Translations under genes and position numbers: made by a program
Shown: one piece after another, positions 8,142-18,700 of the stretch
Numbering within the stretch: position 1 is the first letter of the stretch
How the letters are laid out: each line of letters opens with the position of its first letter
Notes under the pieces: model-generated
The model's input: only the letters and a program-made list of their open reading frames with translations
Database searches by the model: none
Told to the model about the DNA's origin: nothing
Source: Paenibacillus terrae
GTDB lineage: Bacteria; Bacillota; Bacilli; Paenibacillales; Paenibacillaceae
Direction of reading: 5' to 3'
Assembly: GCF_005217525.1 (NCBI RefSeq)
Contig: NZ_PNXQ01000014.1
Coordinates: 335,353 to 399,352, forward strand
DNA length: 64,000 nt

Positions 8142-8315
8142 ATGGCAGTACCTCAACGGAGAACATCCAAAACTCGTCGCGACAAACGTCGTACTCACTT
8201 TAAACTGGCAGTACCAGGTATGGTGAAATGCTCCGAATGCGGCGAATTGAAACTTGCTCACCATGTGTGCAAAGTTTGCGGAACGTACAAAGCTAGAGAG
8301 ATTATCTCTCAATAA
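8142..8315 (+). CDS. rpmF: 50S ribosomal protein L32
   Basis: 57 residues, [19 protein letters not shown] at the N-terminus and a four-cysteine zinc ribbon (CSEC...CKVC), the zinc-binding form of L32. The ATG at 8142 follows AAGGAGGTG (8127-8135). A 182-nt untranslated gap with a small hairpin (ACCCG-ttata-CGGGT, 8102-8116) lies between it and yceD, longer than usual. L32 sits in the large subunit near the peptidyl transferase region. A strong terminator follows. Confidence 0.97.
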   Translation: MAVPQRRTSKTRRDKRRTHFKLAVPGMVKCSECGELKLAHHVCKVCGTYKAREIISQ

Positions 8316-8350
8316 TGTCCGATAAGCGGATTCTGTGGAATCTTCGCAGG

Positions 8351-8390
8351 AAAAGTAGCGCTTCACTTTAGTGAGGCGCTACTTTTTTTT
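8351..8390 (+). terminator. Strong terminator after rpmF
   Basis: Sixteen-base arms 8351-8366 and 8371-8386, one G-U pair, loop TTTA, running into eight T. The flanking A run would also let it work leftward. Confidence 0.92.
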
Positions 8391-8418
8391 GTCTTCGTAC
8401 TTTCTTTTTGCTGCGGCA

Positions 8419-8449
8419 TGCTATATACTATTTTAGTACCAGGTTCTAA
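8419..8449 (+). promoter_or_regulatory. fapR promoter with FapR operator
   Basis: An extended -10, TG-C-TATATA (8419-8427), is followed at once by TTAGTACCAGGTTCTAA (8433-8449). This matches the known FapR box (TTAGTACCTGNTACTAA type) at nearly every position of both half-sites. Placement over the transcription start suggests that FapR represses its own operon until malonyl-CoA releases it, as established for Bacillus FapR. Confidence 0.85.
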
Positions 8450-8591
8450 GAAAGAAGGACCGAAGGGGTTCTTTATACATACAGGATGACAAATCGGCAT
8501 AAGCATTCGCCGCTAGCACGTGGAGTAACCCGAGCCGTCGGCTAAACGGTAGTTTATTGCAGGGAAAGGAGGCGCCACTGATATCGAACGT

Positions 8592-9188
8592 TTGCCAAAG
8601 AGACAGAGACAGCAACGGCTGACTCAATTAATTGATGAGAATCCGTTCGTAACGGATCAGGAACTGACAAGACAGCTTAAGGTGAGCATTCAGACGATTC
8701 GCCTGGATCGGATGGAATTGGGTATCCCGGAGCTGCGGGAGCGACTGAAGCTGATGGCTGAGCGTTCCTACGATCAGGTTCGCTCCCTGCCTTTACATGA
8801 AGTGATCGGGGATATCGTTGATCTCCAGTTGGACAGAAGCGGTATTTCCATTTTTGAAATTAAAGAAGAGCATATCTTTTCACGTACCGGCATTGCGCGG
8901 GGGCATTATGTGTTTGCCCAGGCTAATTCATTGGCTGTTGCCGTGATTAATGATGAGATAGCGTTGACCGCTTCAGCGGATATTCGCTTTGTCCGCCCTG
9001 TTCATTTGGGGGAAAAGTGCATTGCCAAAGCATATGTGCGTTCAAATCCCGAGCAAAAGGGAAAAGCCAAAGTGGAAGTGTTTGCTTACGTGGGAGAAGA
9101 AATGGTGTTCCAGGGGAACTTTATCATTTACCGCTCCACAGAGGAAGAGTACAGCGAAGGAGGAAGTCAGCATGCGGATCGCCATTGA
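8592..9188 (+). CDS. fapR: FapR, malonyl-CoA-responsive repressor of lipid synthesis
   Basis: 198 residues: an N-terminal winged-helix DNA-binding region (FVTDQELTRQLKVSIQTIRL near residues 19-38) and a C-terminal hot-dog fold effector domain (ARGHYVFAQANSLAVAVIND, about 103-122) that binds malonyl-CoA in characterised homologues. The TTG at 8592 is the first standard start in frame, but the strong AAAGGAGG (8565-8572) lies 19 nt before it. An in-frame ATC at 8583 (giving IERLPKRQ) sits 10 nt from that site and may be the real, non-canonical start. First gene of the fatty acid operon, overlapping plsX by 17 nt, and preceded by its own operator. Confidence 0.92.
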   Translation: MPKRQRQQRLTQLIDENPFVTDQELTRQLKVSIQTIRLDRMELGIPELRERLKLMAERSYDQVRSLPLHEVIGDIVDLQLDRSGISIFEIKEEHIFSRTGIARGHYVFAQANSLAVAVINDEIALTASADIRFVRPVHLGEKCIAKAYVRSNPEQKGKAKVEVFAYVGEEMVFQGNFIIYRSTEEEYSEGGSQHADRH

Positions 9189-10164
9189 TGCCATGGGGGG
9201 AGACAATGCTCCCGAGGCGACAGTAGAGGGCGCGTTATCTGCGGCGGCGGAATGGAAGGATACAGACATTACGCTGGTTGGTGACCGGGGACGAATTGAA
9301 TCGGTGCTGAACGGCAGAGTGCTGCCCGCGAATCTCAGCATTCGTCATACATCTGAAACGATAGATGCACAGGACGAGCCTGTGAAGGCAGTACGACGTA
9401 AAAAGGATGCCTCAATGGTCGTAGCTGGCCGAATGGTCAAAGAAGGCGAAGCCGATGCCATGATATCGGCAGGTAATACAGGTGCGCTGATGACGACAGG
9501 GCTGCTGGTGGTCGGGAGAATGGAAGGCATTGAGCGTCCTGCTCTCGCACCGATGATTCCGACGATTGACGATCAGGGTGTGCTGGCGCTGGACTTGGGA
9601 GCTAATATGGACGCCAAGCCTGAACATCTTGCCCAATATGCGCTGATGGGTAGCTTGTACCGCCAAAAGGTTCATGGTGTGGCTTCCCCCAGAGTGGGTT
9701 TGCTGAATGTTGGGACGGAAGCCGGGAAGGGCAATGAACTGACGAAACTGACTTTCCCTCTGATTGAGCAGTTGCCTGTTAATTTTGTGGGGAATGTAGA
9801 GTCCAGAGACGTACTGACCGGGAATTGCGATGTGCTGGTGTGTGACGGATTCGCCGGAAACATCATGCTGAAATCGCTGGAAGGTACGGCGGGTGCGATA
9901 TTTTCTCTCTTAAAGGAGCAGTTTAGTAAATCTTTAAAGACCAAGCTGGCAGCAGCCCTGATTATGCGTGAGCTTCGCGGCTTGAAAGATAAGCTGGACT
10001 ACAAAGAGCATGGCGGTGCTCCCTTGCTGGGGCTTAGCGGACTCGTCTTGAAGGGCCACGGTTCATCTGACAGCATTGCCGTCAAAAACGCGGTAAGACA
10101 GGCCCGTACGGCCTTGCAAAACCAGTTGGTGGAAAGTATATCCAAGGAAATCAGCAGGAAGTGA
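9172..10164 (+). CDS. plsX: Phosphate acyltransferase PlsX
   Basis: 330 residues starting MRIAIDAMGGDNAP, the PlsX family hallmark. PlsX converts acyl-ACP to acyl-phosphate, the acyl donor for PlsY in the first step of phospholipid synthesis, and works at the membrane surface. The ATG at 9172 follows GAAGGAGGAAG inside the end of fapR; the open frame extends upstream but without homology. Conserved MISAGNTGALM and VLTGNCDVLVCDGFAGN stretches are seen. It lies between fapR and fabH as in B. subtilis, in the FapR regulon. Confidence 0.96.
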   Translation: MRIAIDAMGGDNAPEATVEGALSAAAEWKDTDITLVGDRGRIESVLNGRVLPANLSIRHTSETIDAQDEPVKAVRRKKDASMVVAGRMVKEGEADAMISAGNTGALMTTGLLVVGRMEGIERPALAPMIPTIDDQGVLALDLGANMDAKPEHLAQYALMGSLYRQKVHGVASPRVGLLNVGTEAGKGNELTKLTFPLIEQLPVNFVGNVESRDVLTGNCDVLVCDGFAGNIMLKSLEGTAGAIFSLLKEQFSKSLKTKLAAALIMRELRGLKDKLDYKEHGGAPLLGLSGLVLKGHGSSDSIAVKNAVRQARTALQNQLVESISKEISRK

Positions 10165-10172
10165 GTGACGAT

Positions 10173-11162
10173 ATGAATAATTTGCGGTCGGTTGGTGTTA
10201 TCGGAACAGGGAAATACGTGCCTGAGAAAATATTGACGAACAAAGATTTGGAAGCAATTGTGGAAACAAGTGACGAATGGATTGTCAGCCGTACAGGAAT
10301 TCAGGAGCGCCACATTGCGGCTCCAGAGCAGGCCACATCCGATCTGGCTTATGAAGCAGCGATTAAGGCATTGGCATCCGCAGGTATGACAGCACAGGAT
10401 TTGGATCTGATTATTGTGGCTACGGTTACGCCGGACATGGCGTTTCCTTCGACTGCCTGCATTCTTCAGGACAAGCTTGGAGCCAAAGGCGCAGCGGCTT
10501 TTGATTTGTCTGCGGCATGCTCAGGGTTTGTATATGGGCTGGCAACTGCCACGAGCTTTATTAAAACGGGCATTTATAATAATGCGCTAGTCATTGGGGC
10601 AGACTGTCTTTCCCGAATCACGGATTATACAGACCGCAATACCTGTGTTCTTTTTGGAGACGGTGCAGGAGCAGTAGTAATTGGTGAAGTACCTGAGGGT
10701 AGAGGATTCCAATCCTTTGATCTAGGAGCCGAAGGAGCAGGAGGCGGATTGCTTAAGCTGGAAGCTGGCGGCTCACGTTTGCCTGCAAGTGCGGATACCG
10801 TGGAGAACAAGCAGCACTATATTTATATGAACGGACGCGAAGTCTTCAAGTTTGCGGTACGTGTTATGGGAACGGCAACCGTCGATGTGCTTGAAAAAGC
10901 AGGGCTTTCCAAAGATGATATTGATGTGTTCGTTCCGCATCAAGCCAATATTCGCATTATCCAATCGGCGATGCAGCGTTTGGATCTACCGGAAGAAAAG
11001 GTTGTTATTAATGTTCATAAATATGCGAATACATCAGCAGCATCGATTCCTCTTGCACTGGTGGAAGCAGCCGAGGAAGGCCGCATGAAGGAAGGCGACC
11101 GGGTATTAATGGTGGGCTTCGGTGGTGGTTTGACTTGGGGCGCGTCGGTTCTTGTCTGGTAA
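10173..11162 (+). CDS. fabH: 3-oxoacyl-[acyl-carrier-protein] synthase III
   Basis: FabH starts fatty acid chains by condensing acyl-CoA with malonyl-ACP; in Gram-positives it prefers branched primers. 329 residues; Cys in DLSAACSGFVYG (about residue 116), His in VFVPHQANIR and Asn in HKYANTSAAS form the catalytic triad. The ATG at 10173 with AGGAAGTGAG about 7 nt upstream is preferred over a GTG at 10161 that is contiguous with that site. Eight nt separate it from plsX, consistent with one operon. Confidence 0.95.
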   Translation: MNNLRSVGVIGTGKYVPEKILTNKDLEAIVETSDEWIVSRTGIQERHIAAPEQATSDLAYEAAIKALASAGMTAQDLDLIIVATVTPDMAFPSTACILQDKLGAKGAAAFDLSAACSGFVYGLATATSFIKTGIYNNALVIGADCLSRITDYTDRNTCVLFGDGAGAVVIGEVPEGRGFQSFDLGAEGAGGGLLKLEAGGSRLPASADTVENKQHYIYMNGREVFKFAVRVMGTATVDVLEKAGLSKDDIDVFVPHQANIRIIQSAMQRLDLPEEKVVINVHKYANTSAASIPLALVEAAEEGRMKEGDRVLMVGFGGGLTWGASVLVW

Positions 11163-11243
11163 GAAAGCGGCGGGTTTGATACAATATTGAATTTGTCTGG
11201 TACTTTACAGGACAAGCATTGGATACAGAGAGGTGCATGCAAG

Positions 11244-12185
11244 ATGGGCAAAACGGCATTTATATTTCCCGGTCAGGGTTCACAAGCTGTAGGTATGGCT
11301 AAAGATGCTTATGAAGCGGTTCCTGCGGCAAGAGAAGTGTTTCGCCAAGCGGACGAACGGTTGGGCTTTGCGCTAAGCTCACTGATTTTTGAAGGTCCGG
11401 ATACGGCCTTGAAGCAAACATCCAATACGCAGCCTGCGCTGTTGACGGCGAGTATTGCGTTGTATGAAGCGTTCAAGGAAAAGGGTATTCGCCCTGATTA
11501 CGTGGCTGGACACAGTCTTGGAGAATACAGCGCACTCGTTGCTTCCGGCGTACTTGCATTCGAGGATGCAGTTGAAATCGTTCGTACTCGTGGTGAGTTC
11601 ATGGAGCAAGCCATTCCTGACGGACAAGGCGGGATGGCTGCTGTATTGGGAGCCGATCGTGAAGCGCTGGCAACTCTATGCCGTGATATTACAGAATCCG
11701 GTCAACTGGTTGAACTGGCGAACATCAACTGTCCGGGACAGATTGTCGTATCCGGTGCGAAGGAGGGCGTAGCCGCTGTCGCTGAACGCGTGAAGGAAGC
11801 GGGTGGCAAGCGTGCTATTACTTTGGAGGTCAGTGGTCCTTTTCATTCTTCGTTGATGAAGGAAGCAGCGATTAAGTTGTCCGGCAAGCTGGAAGACGTA
11901 GCTTTCTCCAAGTCTCAGGTTCCGGTTGTAGCCAATGTCACTGCGAAACCTGTGCGTGAGGGTGGCGAAATTCGCCAGCTGCTGGTCGAGCAGGTCTATT
12001 CCCCGGTATTGTGGGAAGACAGTGTAGCATGGCTGCTGGAGCAGGGAGTTGACACTTTTATCGAGTTCGGACCGGGCAGTGTTTTGACCGGACTGGTTAA
12101 AAAGATCGACAAAACGGTTAAGCTGTATAATATAAGCAGCCTGGAATCGCTTGTTTCGGTAACGGAAGCCTTGGAGGCCCGTTAA
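11244..12185 (+). CDS. fabD: Malonyl-CoA:ACP transacylase
   Basis: FabD moves malonyl groups from CoA to ACP, supplying the two-carbon extender. 313 residues from the ATG at 11244 (AGAGGTG upstream); [14 protein letters not shown] is the standard N-terminus. The nucleophile is in GHSLGEYSA (Ser ~91) with the catalytic His in SGPFHSSLM. The open frame continues upstream to 11187 without family similarity. It lies 81 nt downstream of fabH, inside the FapR-controlled cluster. Confidence 0.95.
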   Translation: MGKTAFIFPGQGSQAVGMAKDAYEAVPAAREVFRQADERLGFALSSLIFEGPDTALKQTSNTQPALLTASIALYEAFKEKGIRPDYVAGHSLGEYSALVASGVLAFEDAVEIVRTRGEFMEQAIPDGQGGMAAVLGADREALATLCRDITESGQLVELANINCPGQIVVSGAKEGVAAVAERVKEAGGKRAITLEVSGPFHSSLMKEAAIKLSGKLEDVAFSKSQVPVVANVTAKPVREGGEIRQLLVEQVYSPVLWEDSVAWLLEQGVDTFIEFGPGSVLTGLVKKIDKTVKLYNISSLESLVSVTEALEAR

Positions 12186-12237
12186 AAGTAGCAATTACCG
12201 CCTTAACGGTTATATACTTGCAAGGGGAGGTAGGATC

Positions 12238-12987
12238 ATGTCTAAGCCATTAAGTGGAAAAACGGCGCTCGTTACAGGGGCGTCACGGGGGATCGGTCGC
12301 AGTATTGCATTGGCGTTGGCTGAAGCGGGCGCTAATGTAGCGGTAAACTACGCTGGTAGTGAAGCGGCTGCGGCAGAGGTTGCGGAGCAAATTCGTGCCA
12401 AAGGCGTAGAAGCTATTATGGTCCAGGCTAATGTCGGTCGCGCCGACGAGGCAGATCGGTTAATCAAGGATGTGATCGGCGCTTGGGGCCAGATCGATAT
12501 TCTGGTGAATAATGCCGGAATAACAAGAGATAATTTAATCATGCGTATGAAGGAAGAGGAGTTCGATCAGGTGATCGAAACGAATCTGAAAGGTGTGTTT
12601 AATTGCCTCAAGGCAGCGACTCGTCCGATGATGAAGCAGCGCTCCGGTCGGATCATTAATATTTCTTCCGTTGTCGGTGTACTCGGCAATGCAGGACAAG
12701 CCAACTATGTGGCTGCCAAAGCAGGAGTGATCGGCCTTACCAAATCGTCTGCGAGAGAACTTGCTTCGAGAGGTATTACAGTCAACTGCGTAGCCCCGGG
12801 ATTTATTGATACCGAAATGACACAGGTGCTTGCTGATGATTTGCGTGACAATATGCTCAGCGGTATTCCGCTGGCCCGTCTCGGACGGCCTGAGGAAATT
12901 GCGGATGTGGTGCTATTTTTGGCCTCTGATGCTTCCTCATACATGACGGGCCAGACTTTGCATGTGGATGGCGGCATGTACATGTAG
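12238..12987 (+). CDS. fabG: 3-oxoacyl-[acyl-carrier-protein] reductase
   Basis: FabG performs the NADPH-dependent first reduction of the elongation cycle. 249-residue short-chain dehydrogenase: TGASRGIG cofactor loop (13-20), NNAG (91-94), catalytic Ser ~144, Tyr ~157 and Lys ~161 in the [10 protein letters not shown] stretch, and a C-terminal DGGMYM. AGGGGAGG about 8 nt upstream of the ATG. A perfect 16-bp palindrome straddles the stop codon (12980-12995). Confidence 0.96.
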   Translation: MSKPLSGKTALVTGASRGIGRSIALALAEAGANVAVNYAGSEAAAAEVAEQIRAKGVEAIMVQANVGRADEADRLIKDVIGAWGQIDILVNNAGITRDNLIMRMKEEEFDQVIETNLKGVFNCLKAATRPMMKQRSGRIINISSVVGVLGNAGQANYVAAKAGVIGLTKSSARELASRGITVNCVAPGFIDTEMTQVLADDLRDNMLSGIPLARLGRPEEIADVVLFLASDASSYMTGQTLHVDGGMYM

Positions 12988-13068
12988 CTACATGTTGCTA
13001 ATCCTCATGCCCGGAAGAAGAGTAGTGATTGAAAACTCTCTTCTATGGCATTTTAATTGTAATTTTCG

Positions 13069-13089
13069 TATAATACCTAAGGAGGAGGT
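13069..13089 (+). promoter_or_regulatory. Possible internal promoter and strong ribosome site of acpP
   Basis: A perfect TATAAT (13069-13074), with only a weak -35-like TGGCAT 17 bp upstream (13046-13051), is followed by AAGGAGGAGGTG (13079-13090). A hairpin AGAAGAG/CTCTTCT (13016-13044) precedes it. This suggests that acpP also has its own promoter, fitting the high demand for acyl carrier protein; by-eye call only. Confidence 0.45.
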
Positions 13090-13096
13090 GAGCCGG

Positions 13097-13330
13097 ATGT
13101 CCGACGTATTGGAGCGCGTAAAGCGCATTGTCGTTGACCGTTTGGGAGCCGACGAAGCCGAAGTTACACTTGAAGCATCTTTCAAAGATGATTTAGGCGC
13201 TGATTCTCTCGATGTAGTTGAATTGGTTATGGAATTGGAAGATGAGTTTGATATGGAAATCTCTGATGAAGATGCAGAGAAAATTACAACCGTAGGTGAA
13301 GTTGTAAAGTACATACAATCTCATACCTAA
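13097..13330 (+). CDS. acpP: Acyl carrier protein
   Basis: 77 residues, acidic, with the 4'-phosphopantetheine attachment Ser in [15 protein letters not shown] (Ser 37). Carries all acyl intermediates of fatty acid synthesis and feeds PlsX. The ATG at 13097 follows an unusually strong AAGGAGGAGGTG; the in-frame extension back to 12962 is not coding. Lies between fabG and fabF, with a likely own promoter. Confidence 0.97.
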   Translation: MSDVLERVKRIVVDRLGADEAEVTLEASFKDDLGADSLDVVELVMELEDEFDMEISDEDAEKITTVGEVVKYIQSHT

Positions 13331-13342
13331 TTCAAGTCAACA

Positions 13343-13378
13343 AAAGTCCCGTTCTGTTACAGGCGGGACTTTCTCCTA
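13343..13378 (+). terminator. Partial terminator/attenuator after acpP
   Basis: Nine-bp perfect stem AAAGTCCCG / CGGGACTTT (13343-13351, 13364-13372) with a 12-nt loop; the T run after it is short and interrupted, so read-through into fabF is likely. Confidence 0.55.
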
Positions 13379-13550
13379 ATCATACAGATTGAACTAAAGA
13401 CGGAATTGCCGCGTGTTCTTGAGCTTGGCATGACTTAGTCAAGGCTGGAGTATGCGGCATTACTAACTTTAGTTGATTCTATATTATTTTTGCACACAAG
13501 AGCGTATGGCCTTGAAATACAATATGCAGTAGACATAGAGGTGATTATCT

Positions 13551-14789
13551 TTGAAACAACGTGTTGTCATAACAGGAATGGGTGTAATCACTTCGCTGGG
13601 ACAGGATTTGAACACACTATGGGATAATCTGATGGCTGGAAAATCTGGCGTCAGTGAAATCGAAGCTTTCGATACCAGTGAATATACAACGAAAATTGCC
13701 GCTTCTATTAAGGATTTTAATCCTGAGGATTATATAGAGCGCAAGGATGCCCGTAAAATGGACCGTTTTGTACAATTCGCCGTTGCCGCCAGTAAATTGG
13801 CACTCAAGGATAGCGGACTCGTAATCGGAGAGAACGCCGATGCCGAGCGTGTTGGTGTATCTGTTGGTTCCGGTATTGGCGGATTGGGTACCTGGGAGGA
13901 TCAGCACAATGCGCTGATTGAAAAAGGACCTAAACGCGTAAGCCCTTTCTTTATCCCGATGATGATTGCTAATATGGGTTCCGGTCAAGTGTCGATTTCA
14001 CTCGGCGCTAAAGGACCGAATACATCACCAGTTACGGCTTGTGCAACAGGTAGTCATGCGATAGGCGATTCGTTCCGCATGATTCAACGTGGTGATGCTG
14101 ACGCTATGATTTGCGGTGGTGCCGAGGCAACGATTCGTCCGATAGGAATGGCTGGCTTTTGTTCGATGCGGGCGATGTCCACTCGTAACGATGAGCCTGA
14201 GAAGGCAAGCCGTCCTTTTGATATAGACAGAGACGGATTTGTTATGGGTGAAGGCTCCGGTGTTCTGATCCTGGAATCATTGGAGCACGCTTTGAAGCGT
14301 GGCGCACGTATTTACGGCGAAGTGATCGGCTACGGACTGTCCGGTGATGCACATCATATGACAGAGCCAGATCCGGAAGGTGCAGCACGCTGTATTAAAA
14401 TGGCGATCCGCGACGCAGGGTTGAATCCCGAAGATATTGATTATATCAATGCGCATGGTACATCTACGCCAGTTGGTGACAAATCGGAAACAGAAGCGGT
14501 TAAGAAAACGCTTGGAGAGCACGCCTATAAAGTTGCGATTAGCTCAACCAAGTCAATGACAGGGCACTTGTTGGGTGCAGCCGGAGGTGTTGAAGCCGTG
14601 ATCTGCGGATTGGCTCTCCAGCATCAGATCATTCCACCGACGATCAATCTGGATAATCAGGATCCGGCTTGCGATCTCGATTATGTACCTAACGAGCCGA
14701 GAAAAGCGAAACTGAATGTCGTGATGTCCAATTCCTTTGGTTTTGGCGGTCACAATGCTACGGTTATTCTAAAAAAATATGAAGCGTAA
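13551..14789 (+). CDS. fabF: 3-oxoacyl-[acyl-carrier-protein] synthase II
   Basis: 412-residue elongating condensing enzyme. Cys ~164 in [13 protein letters not shown] and the two catalytic histidines in [11 protein letters not shown] and TGHLLGAAG are present. TTG start with GAGGTGAT about 6 nt upstream. Adds malonyl-ACP units during chain elongation and influences membrane fluidity in homologues. Twelve nt separate it from rnc. Confidence 0.95.
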   Translation: MKQRVVITGMGVITSLGQDLNTLWDNLMAGKSGVSEIEAFDTSEYTTKIAASIKDFNPEDYIERKDARKMDRFVQFAVAASKLALKDSGLVIGENADAERVGVSVGSGIGGLGTWEDQHNALIEKGPKRVSPFFIPMMIANMGSGQVSISLGAKGPNTSPVTACATGSHAIGDSFRMIQRGDADAMICGGAEATIRPIGMAGFCSMRAMSTRNDEPEKASRPFDIDRDGFVMGEGSGVLILESLEHALKRGARIYGEVIGYGLSGDAHHMTEPDPEGAARCIKMAIRDAGLNPEDIDYINAHGTSTPVGDKSETEAVKKTLGEHAYKVAISSTKSMTGHLLGAAGGVEAVICGLALQHQIIPPTINLDNQDPACDLDYVPNEPRKAKLNVVMSNSFGFGGHNATVILKKYEA

Positions 14790-14801
14790 GGGGTCAGTTC
14801 G

Positions 14802-15500
14802 TTGAGTGGAGACTTGAAGCAATTACAGCAGAAACTTCATATTCAATTCAACAACCGGCAGCTTCTGAAGCAGGCTTTTACGCACGCTTCCTACGTAAAC
14901 GAACATCGGTTTAGTCAGCATGCAGACAATGAGCGGCTTGAATTTTTAGGCGATGCAGTTCTGGAGCTGACCGTATCCGAGCAATTGTACAATCAGTACC
15001 CTAATCGGCCGGAAGGCGAGCTCACCAAGCTGCGTGCAGCCATTGTCTGTGAGCCTTCTCTGGTGAAATTTGCTGTCGGACTTGAGTTCGGGCAATATGT
15101 ACTGCTTGGCAAAGGTGAAGAGCTGACAGGCGGGCGTACTCGTCCTGCTCTGTTGGCCGATGTATTCGAAGCGTTCGTAGGCGCGCTTTATTTGGATCAG
15201 GGTCTGGATGCCGTCCGGTCGTTTCTGGAACGTTATATTTTTCCTCAAATCGTGTTAAATGGTAAGCTTCAGATGAGTGATTTCAAAACAGAGCTTCAGG
15301 AACTGACGCAGCATCATAACATGGGGATGCTTGAATACAAGATTGTGGAGGAACGCGGACCTGCCCATGAGCGCGAGTTTGTAGCTGAGGTGTATATGGA
15401 CAGCGAACGACTGGGTACAGGTACAGGACGCTCCAAAAAAGAAGCTGAGCAGCAGGCGGCGGCAGTGGCCTTAAACCGTTTGAAGCTGGCAGAATCGTAG
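14802..15500 (+). CDS. rnc: Ribonuclease III
   Basis: 232 residues. The N-terminal catalytic domain carries the signature [14 protein letters not shown] (about 43-56) with acidic Mg2+ ligands; the second acidic cluster is [15 protein letters not shown]-terminal double-stranded RNA-binding domain (about 155-230) ends with [16 protein letters not shown]. Processes rRNA precursors and the scRNA of the signal recognition particle in Bacillus. TTG start. The order acpP-fabF-rnc-smc-ftsY matches Bacillus closely, and a long terminator separates it from smc. Confidence 0.95.
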   Translation: MSGDLKQLQQKLHIQFNNRQLLKQAFTHASYVNEHRFSQHADNERLEFLGDAVLELTVSEQLYNQYPNRPEGELTKLRAAIVCEPSLVKFAVGLEFGQYVLLGKGEELTGGRTRPALLADVFEAFVGALYLDQGLDAVRSFLERYIFPQIVLNGKLQMSDFKTELQELTQHHNMGMLEYKIVEERGPAHEREFVAEVYMDSERLGTGTGRSKKEAEQQAAAVALNRLKLAES

Positions 15501-15551
15501 TTGGTACCTGAGCGGCCCGGACGGGTTACACGAGCAGGGGACACAAAGTAA

Positions 15552-15620
15552 GAGCAAAGGGCAGTCCGCGGGGGAGTCCCGGCCCGCAAATGGCGAATGG
15601 ACTGCGTTTTGCTCTTTTTT
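15552..15620 (+). terminator. Long-stem terminator after rnc
   Basis: Arms 15552-15567 and 15599-15614 pair over 16 positions with one G-G mismatch, enclosing a smaller GCGGG/CCCGC hairpin, and run into six T. Confidence 0.85.
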
Positions 15621-15759
15621 CGTGGCTTTGCTACTGTAGCTTTGTATGTCTTTGCCGCGCTTTATCCGGGTTAGTCTTGTGCTACAATAGGGATGATTCT
15701 TGTTAATCGGGTAAACGGTGTTGTACAAGCATATTTAAATGTTAGAGGTGAGATTGAGT

Positions 15760-18700
15760 ATGTTTTTAAAGCGCATTGAGCTGGCGGGCTTCAAATCGTT
15801 TGCAGATAAAACGGAGATGGAATTTGTCCGCGGCATTACAGCGGTCGTCGGACCTAACGGAAGCGGAAAAAGTAATATATCCGACGGTATTCGCTGGGTG
15901 CTGGGTGAACAGAGCGCCAAATCACTGCGCGGCGGTAAAATGGAGGACATTATTTTTGCGGGTAGTGATGCTCGTAAGGCTGTTAATTACGGCGAGGTGT
16001 CGCTTACGCTGGATAATGAGGATCAGGCGTTGCCTCTTGATTTTGGCGAAGTCACGGTTACACGGCGTGTGCATCGCAGTGGAGATAGTGAATATTTCAT
16101 TAACCGACAATCATGCAGACTCCGAGATATTACTGAGCTTTTTATGGATACAGGTATTGGTAAAGAAGCTTATTCCATTATAGGACAGGGGCGCATTGAA
16201 GAGATCTTGAGCACTCGTTCCGAGGACCGCCGGGGGATTTTTGAGGAAGCGTCAGGTATCGTGAAATACAAATCACGTAAAAAAGATGCAGTTCGCAAGT
16301 TGGATGACACGGAGCAAAATTTGCTTCGTATTCATGATTTGGTCAGTGAGCTGGAGGATCAGATCGGACCGCTCAAGGAGCAATCGGAAAAGGCGATCCA
16401 CTATAAGGAGCTGCGGGGTGAGCTGAAATCAAAGGAAATTTCGATGTATGTCCATCAGATTGAACAGATTCATACCTCGTGGAGCGATGCGACTTCCAAG
16501 CTGGCTTTGTTGCAGCAGGAGCAGCTACAGCTGTCTACGGTGGTGTCCCGTCATGACGCGATGCTGGAGAGTGATCGCAACGAGCTGCGTCAGCTGGAGG
16601 AGCAAGTGGAACGTCTGCAAAGTGATCTGTTGCAGTACAGTGAAGCTACGGAAAAGAGCGAAGGCTACGGCGAACTGTTGAAAGAGCGCACACGCAATTT
16701 GGAGGCAAATCGGGAGCAGCTCATTTTATCGCTCAGCACGAGCGAATCACGTCATTCCGAGCGTAAAAGTGAGCTGGATCTACTAAACGAAAAACTATCT
16801 GCGTTGACCGTCGAGCTTGATGAGCTACGTGAACGGCTATCCGACGAAGAGGCGAAGCTGATTGGTGTCACAGGTGGAATCAGTCAGGAGCAGGAGGAAA
16901 GCCTGAAGGGCGGACTGCTGGAGCTGATGAATCAGATGGCACAGGCACGTAACGAAATCCGTTATACCGACCAGCAGAAGGAAGCGTTAGAACGGCGAGT
17001 GACTCGTGTAAGTGACGAATCCGGTAAATGGGAAGCGCAGCAAGCTGAACTGGAACAGCGTAAAAAGGGTTTGGAAGCGGCTGTGCAGAAACTGGGTCAG
17101 GAAATCAGCAGCTTGCGTAGCGGATATATTCAGGGGAGCGAAAAATACCAGTCACTGCAAAAGCTGCTGGAAGAAAGCCAGGGCACTGTCCGCAAATGGG
17201 AGCAAAAACGAGAGGCCCAAATTTCACGGCGAGATACGATGAAGGAAATGCAGGATGACTTCGACGGCTTTATGCTGGGTGTTAAAGAAGTATTGAAAGC
17301 AGCCCGTAAAGAAACCCTACATGGTGTGCATGGGGCGGTAGCAGAGCTGATCCGTGTACCTGAGCATTTGGAGCAGGCGATGGAAACGGCTCTAGGTGCC
17401 TCGGTGCAGCATATCGTGATGGAAAATGAATCGGTGTCCAGACAGGCGATCAGCTTTTTGAAGCAGCGTCAGCTGGGCAGAGCGACATTTTTGCCTATGG
17501 ATGTTATCCGTCCGCGTCAAATTGGGGCGGGTGAACGCCAAATCGTGGAAGGGGCCGAGGGTTTTGTCGGAATCGGTGCGGATCTTGTTCAGTATGATGA
17601 ACGGTATGCTGGCATTGTAGGCAGCCTTCTGGGAAATGTGGTTATTGCCCGTACGCTGGAAGATGCGAACCGTATTGCGGCTCGTTGTCAATATAGATAT
17701 CGCGTCGTGACGCTGGAAGGCGATGTTGTCAATGCAGGTGGTTCCATGACAGGTGGTAGCCAATTCAAGAAAAATGCCAACCTGCTTGGACGTAAACGTC
17801 AGTTGGATCAGCTGGATCAGGATATTATCGATACGGAGCAACAAATTGCAAGGCTGCGTCAGAGCACGGTAGATACAAAACGTCAGTTGGAAGAGACACA
17901 GACTCGTTTGGACGAGCTGCGTCAGGGCGGCGATGTGAAGCGCGGCGAAGAGCAGCAGGCAGCAATGGAGCTCAAGCAATTGGAGCATGAGCTTCGTCAT
18001 GTTCTGGAGCAGGTGGCTGCATCTGGCCAGGAGAAGAAGGGCTTTGATCAGGAGATCAAGGAGTTGGAAGCTTCCCGTGAAGAGGCGTTGCTGAAATTAG
18101 CTGCGTTGGAGGAAGAAGAGAAGAAAACCCACCAGGCTATCCATGCCGCTGAATTTGCCCGTAAGGCTAACGAATCTGCCAAAGAGCAGCTACAGGGAGA
18201 GCTTACGAATCTCAAGGTAAGAGAAGGAAAGCTGGATCAGGAGCGTTTTTCACTGGAAGAGCAACTGCGTAGATTACGGGGCGATTATGATACCCTTGGC
18301 AAGGATTCGAGACAGAACAAGACCTTACTTGCTTCCATCGAAGCTGATCTGCTGACCAATGAGCAGGAAAGCGTGAAGCAAATTGAAAATCTCAATCAAT
18401 ATCGGCTTAAAAAGGCAGAGGCTTCGCAGCAATTGGAATTTAAGCGTGCTGCACGCAACAGCTTGTCCAAAAAGCTGGAAGTGGCCGAAAACGAGACGAA
18501 AGAGCAGCGTATTCAGCTCAAGTCGGTCGAGGAACAGCTCCGTCAGACCGAAATCGGAGTGAATCGGCTTGATGTAGAGCTTGAGAATGTCCTGAAAAAA
18601 TTAAGTGATGACTATGAACTGAGCTATGAGCTGGCCAAGCAGCGTTATCCGATACCGGAAGATATCGAAGGTACGCAGGCTGAGGTGCAAAGGCTCAAAC

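Noticed and set aside
12980-12995. Perfect 16-bp palindrome ACATGTAGCTACATGT at the fabG stop
   Set aside because: Half of it is the conserved coding end (MYM-stop) and no regulator site of this form is known to me; too short to call a feature.
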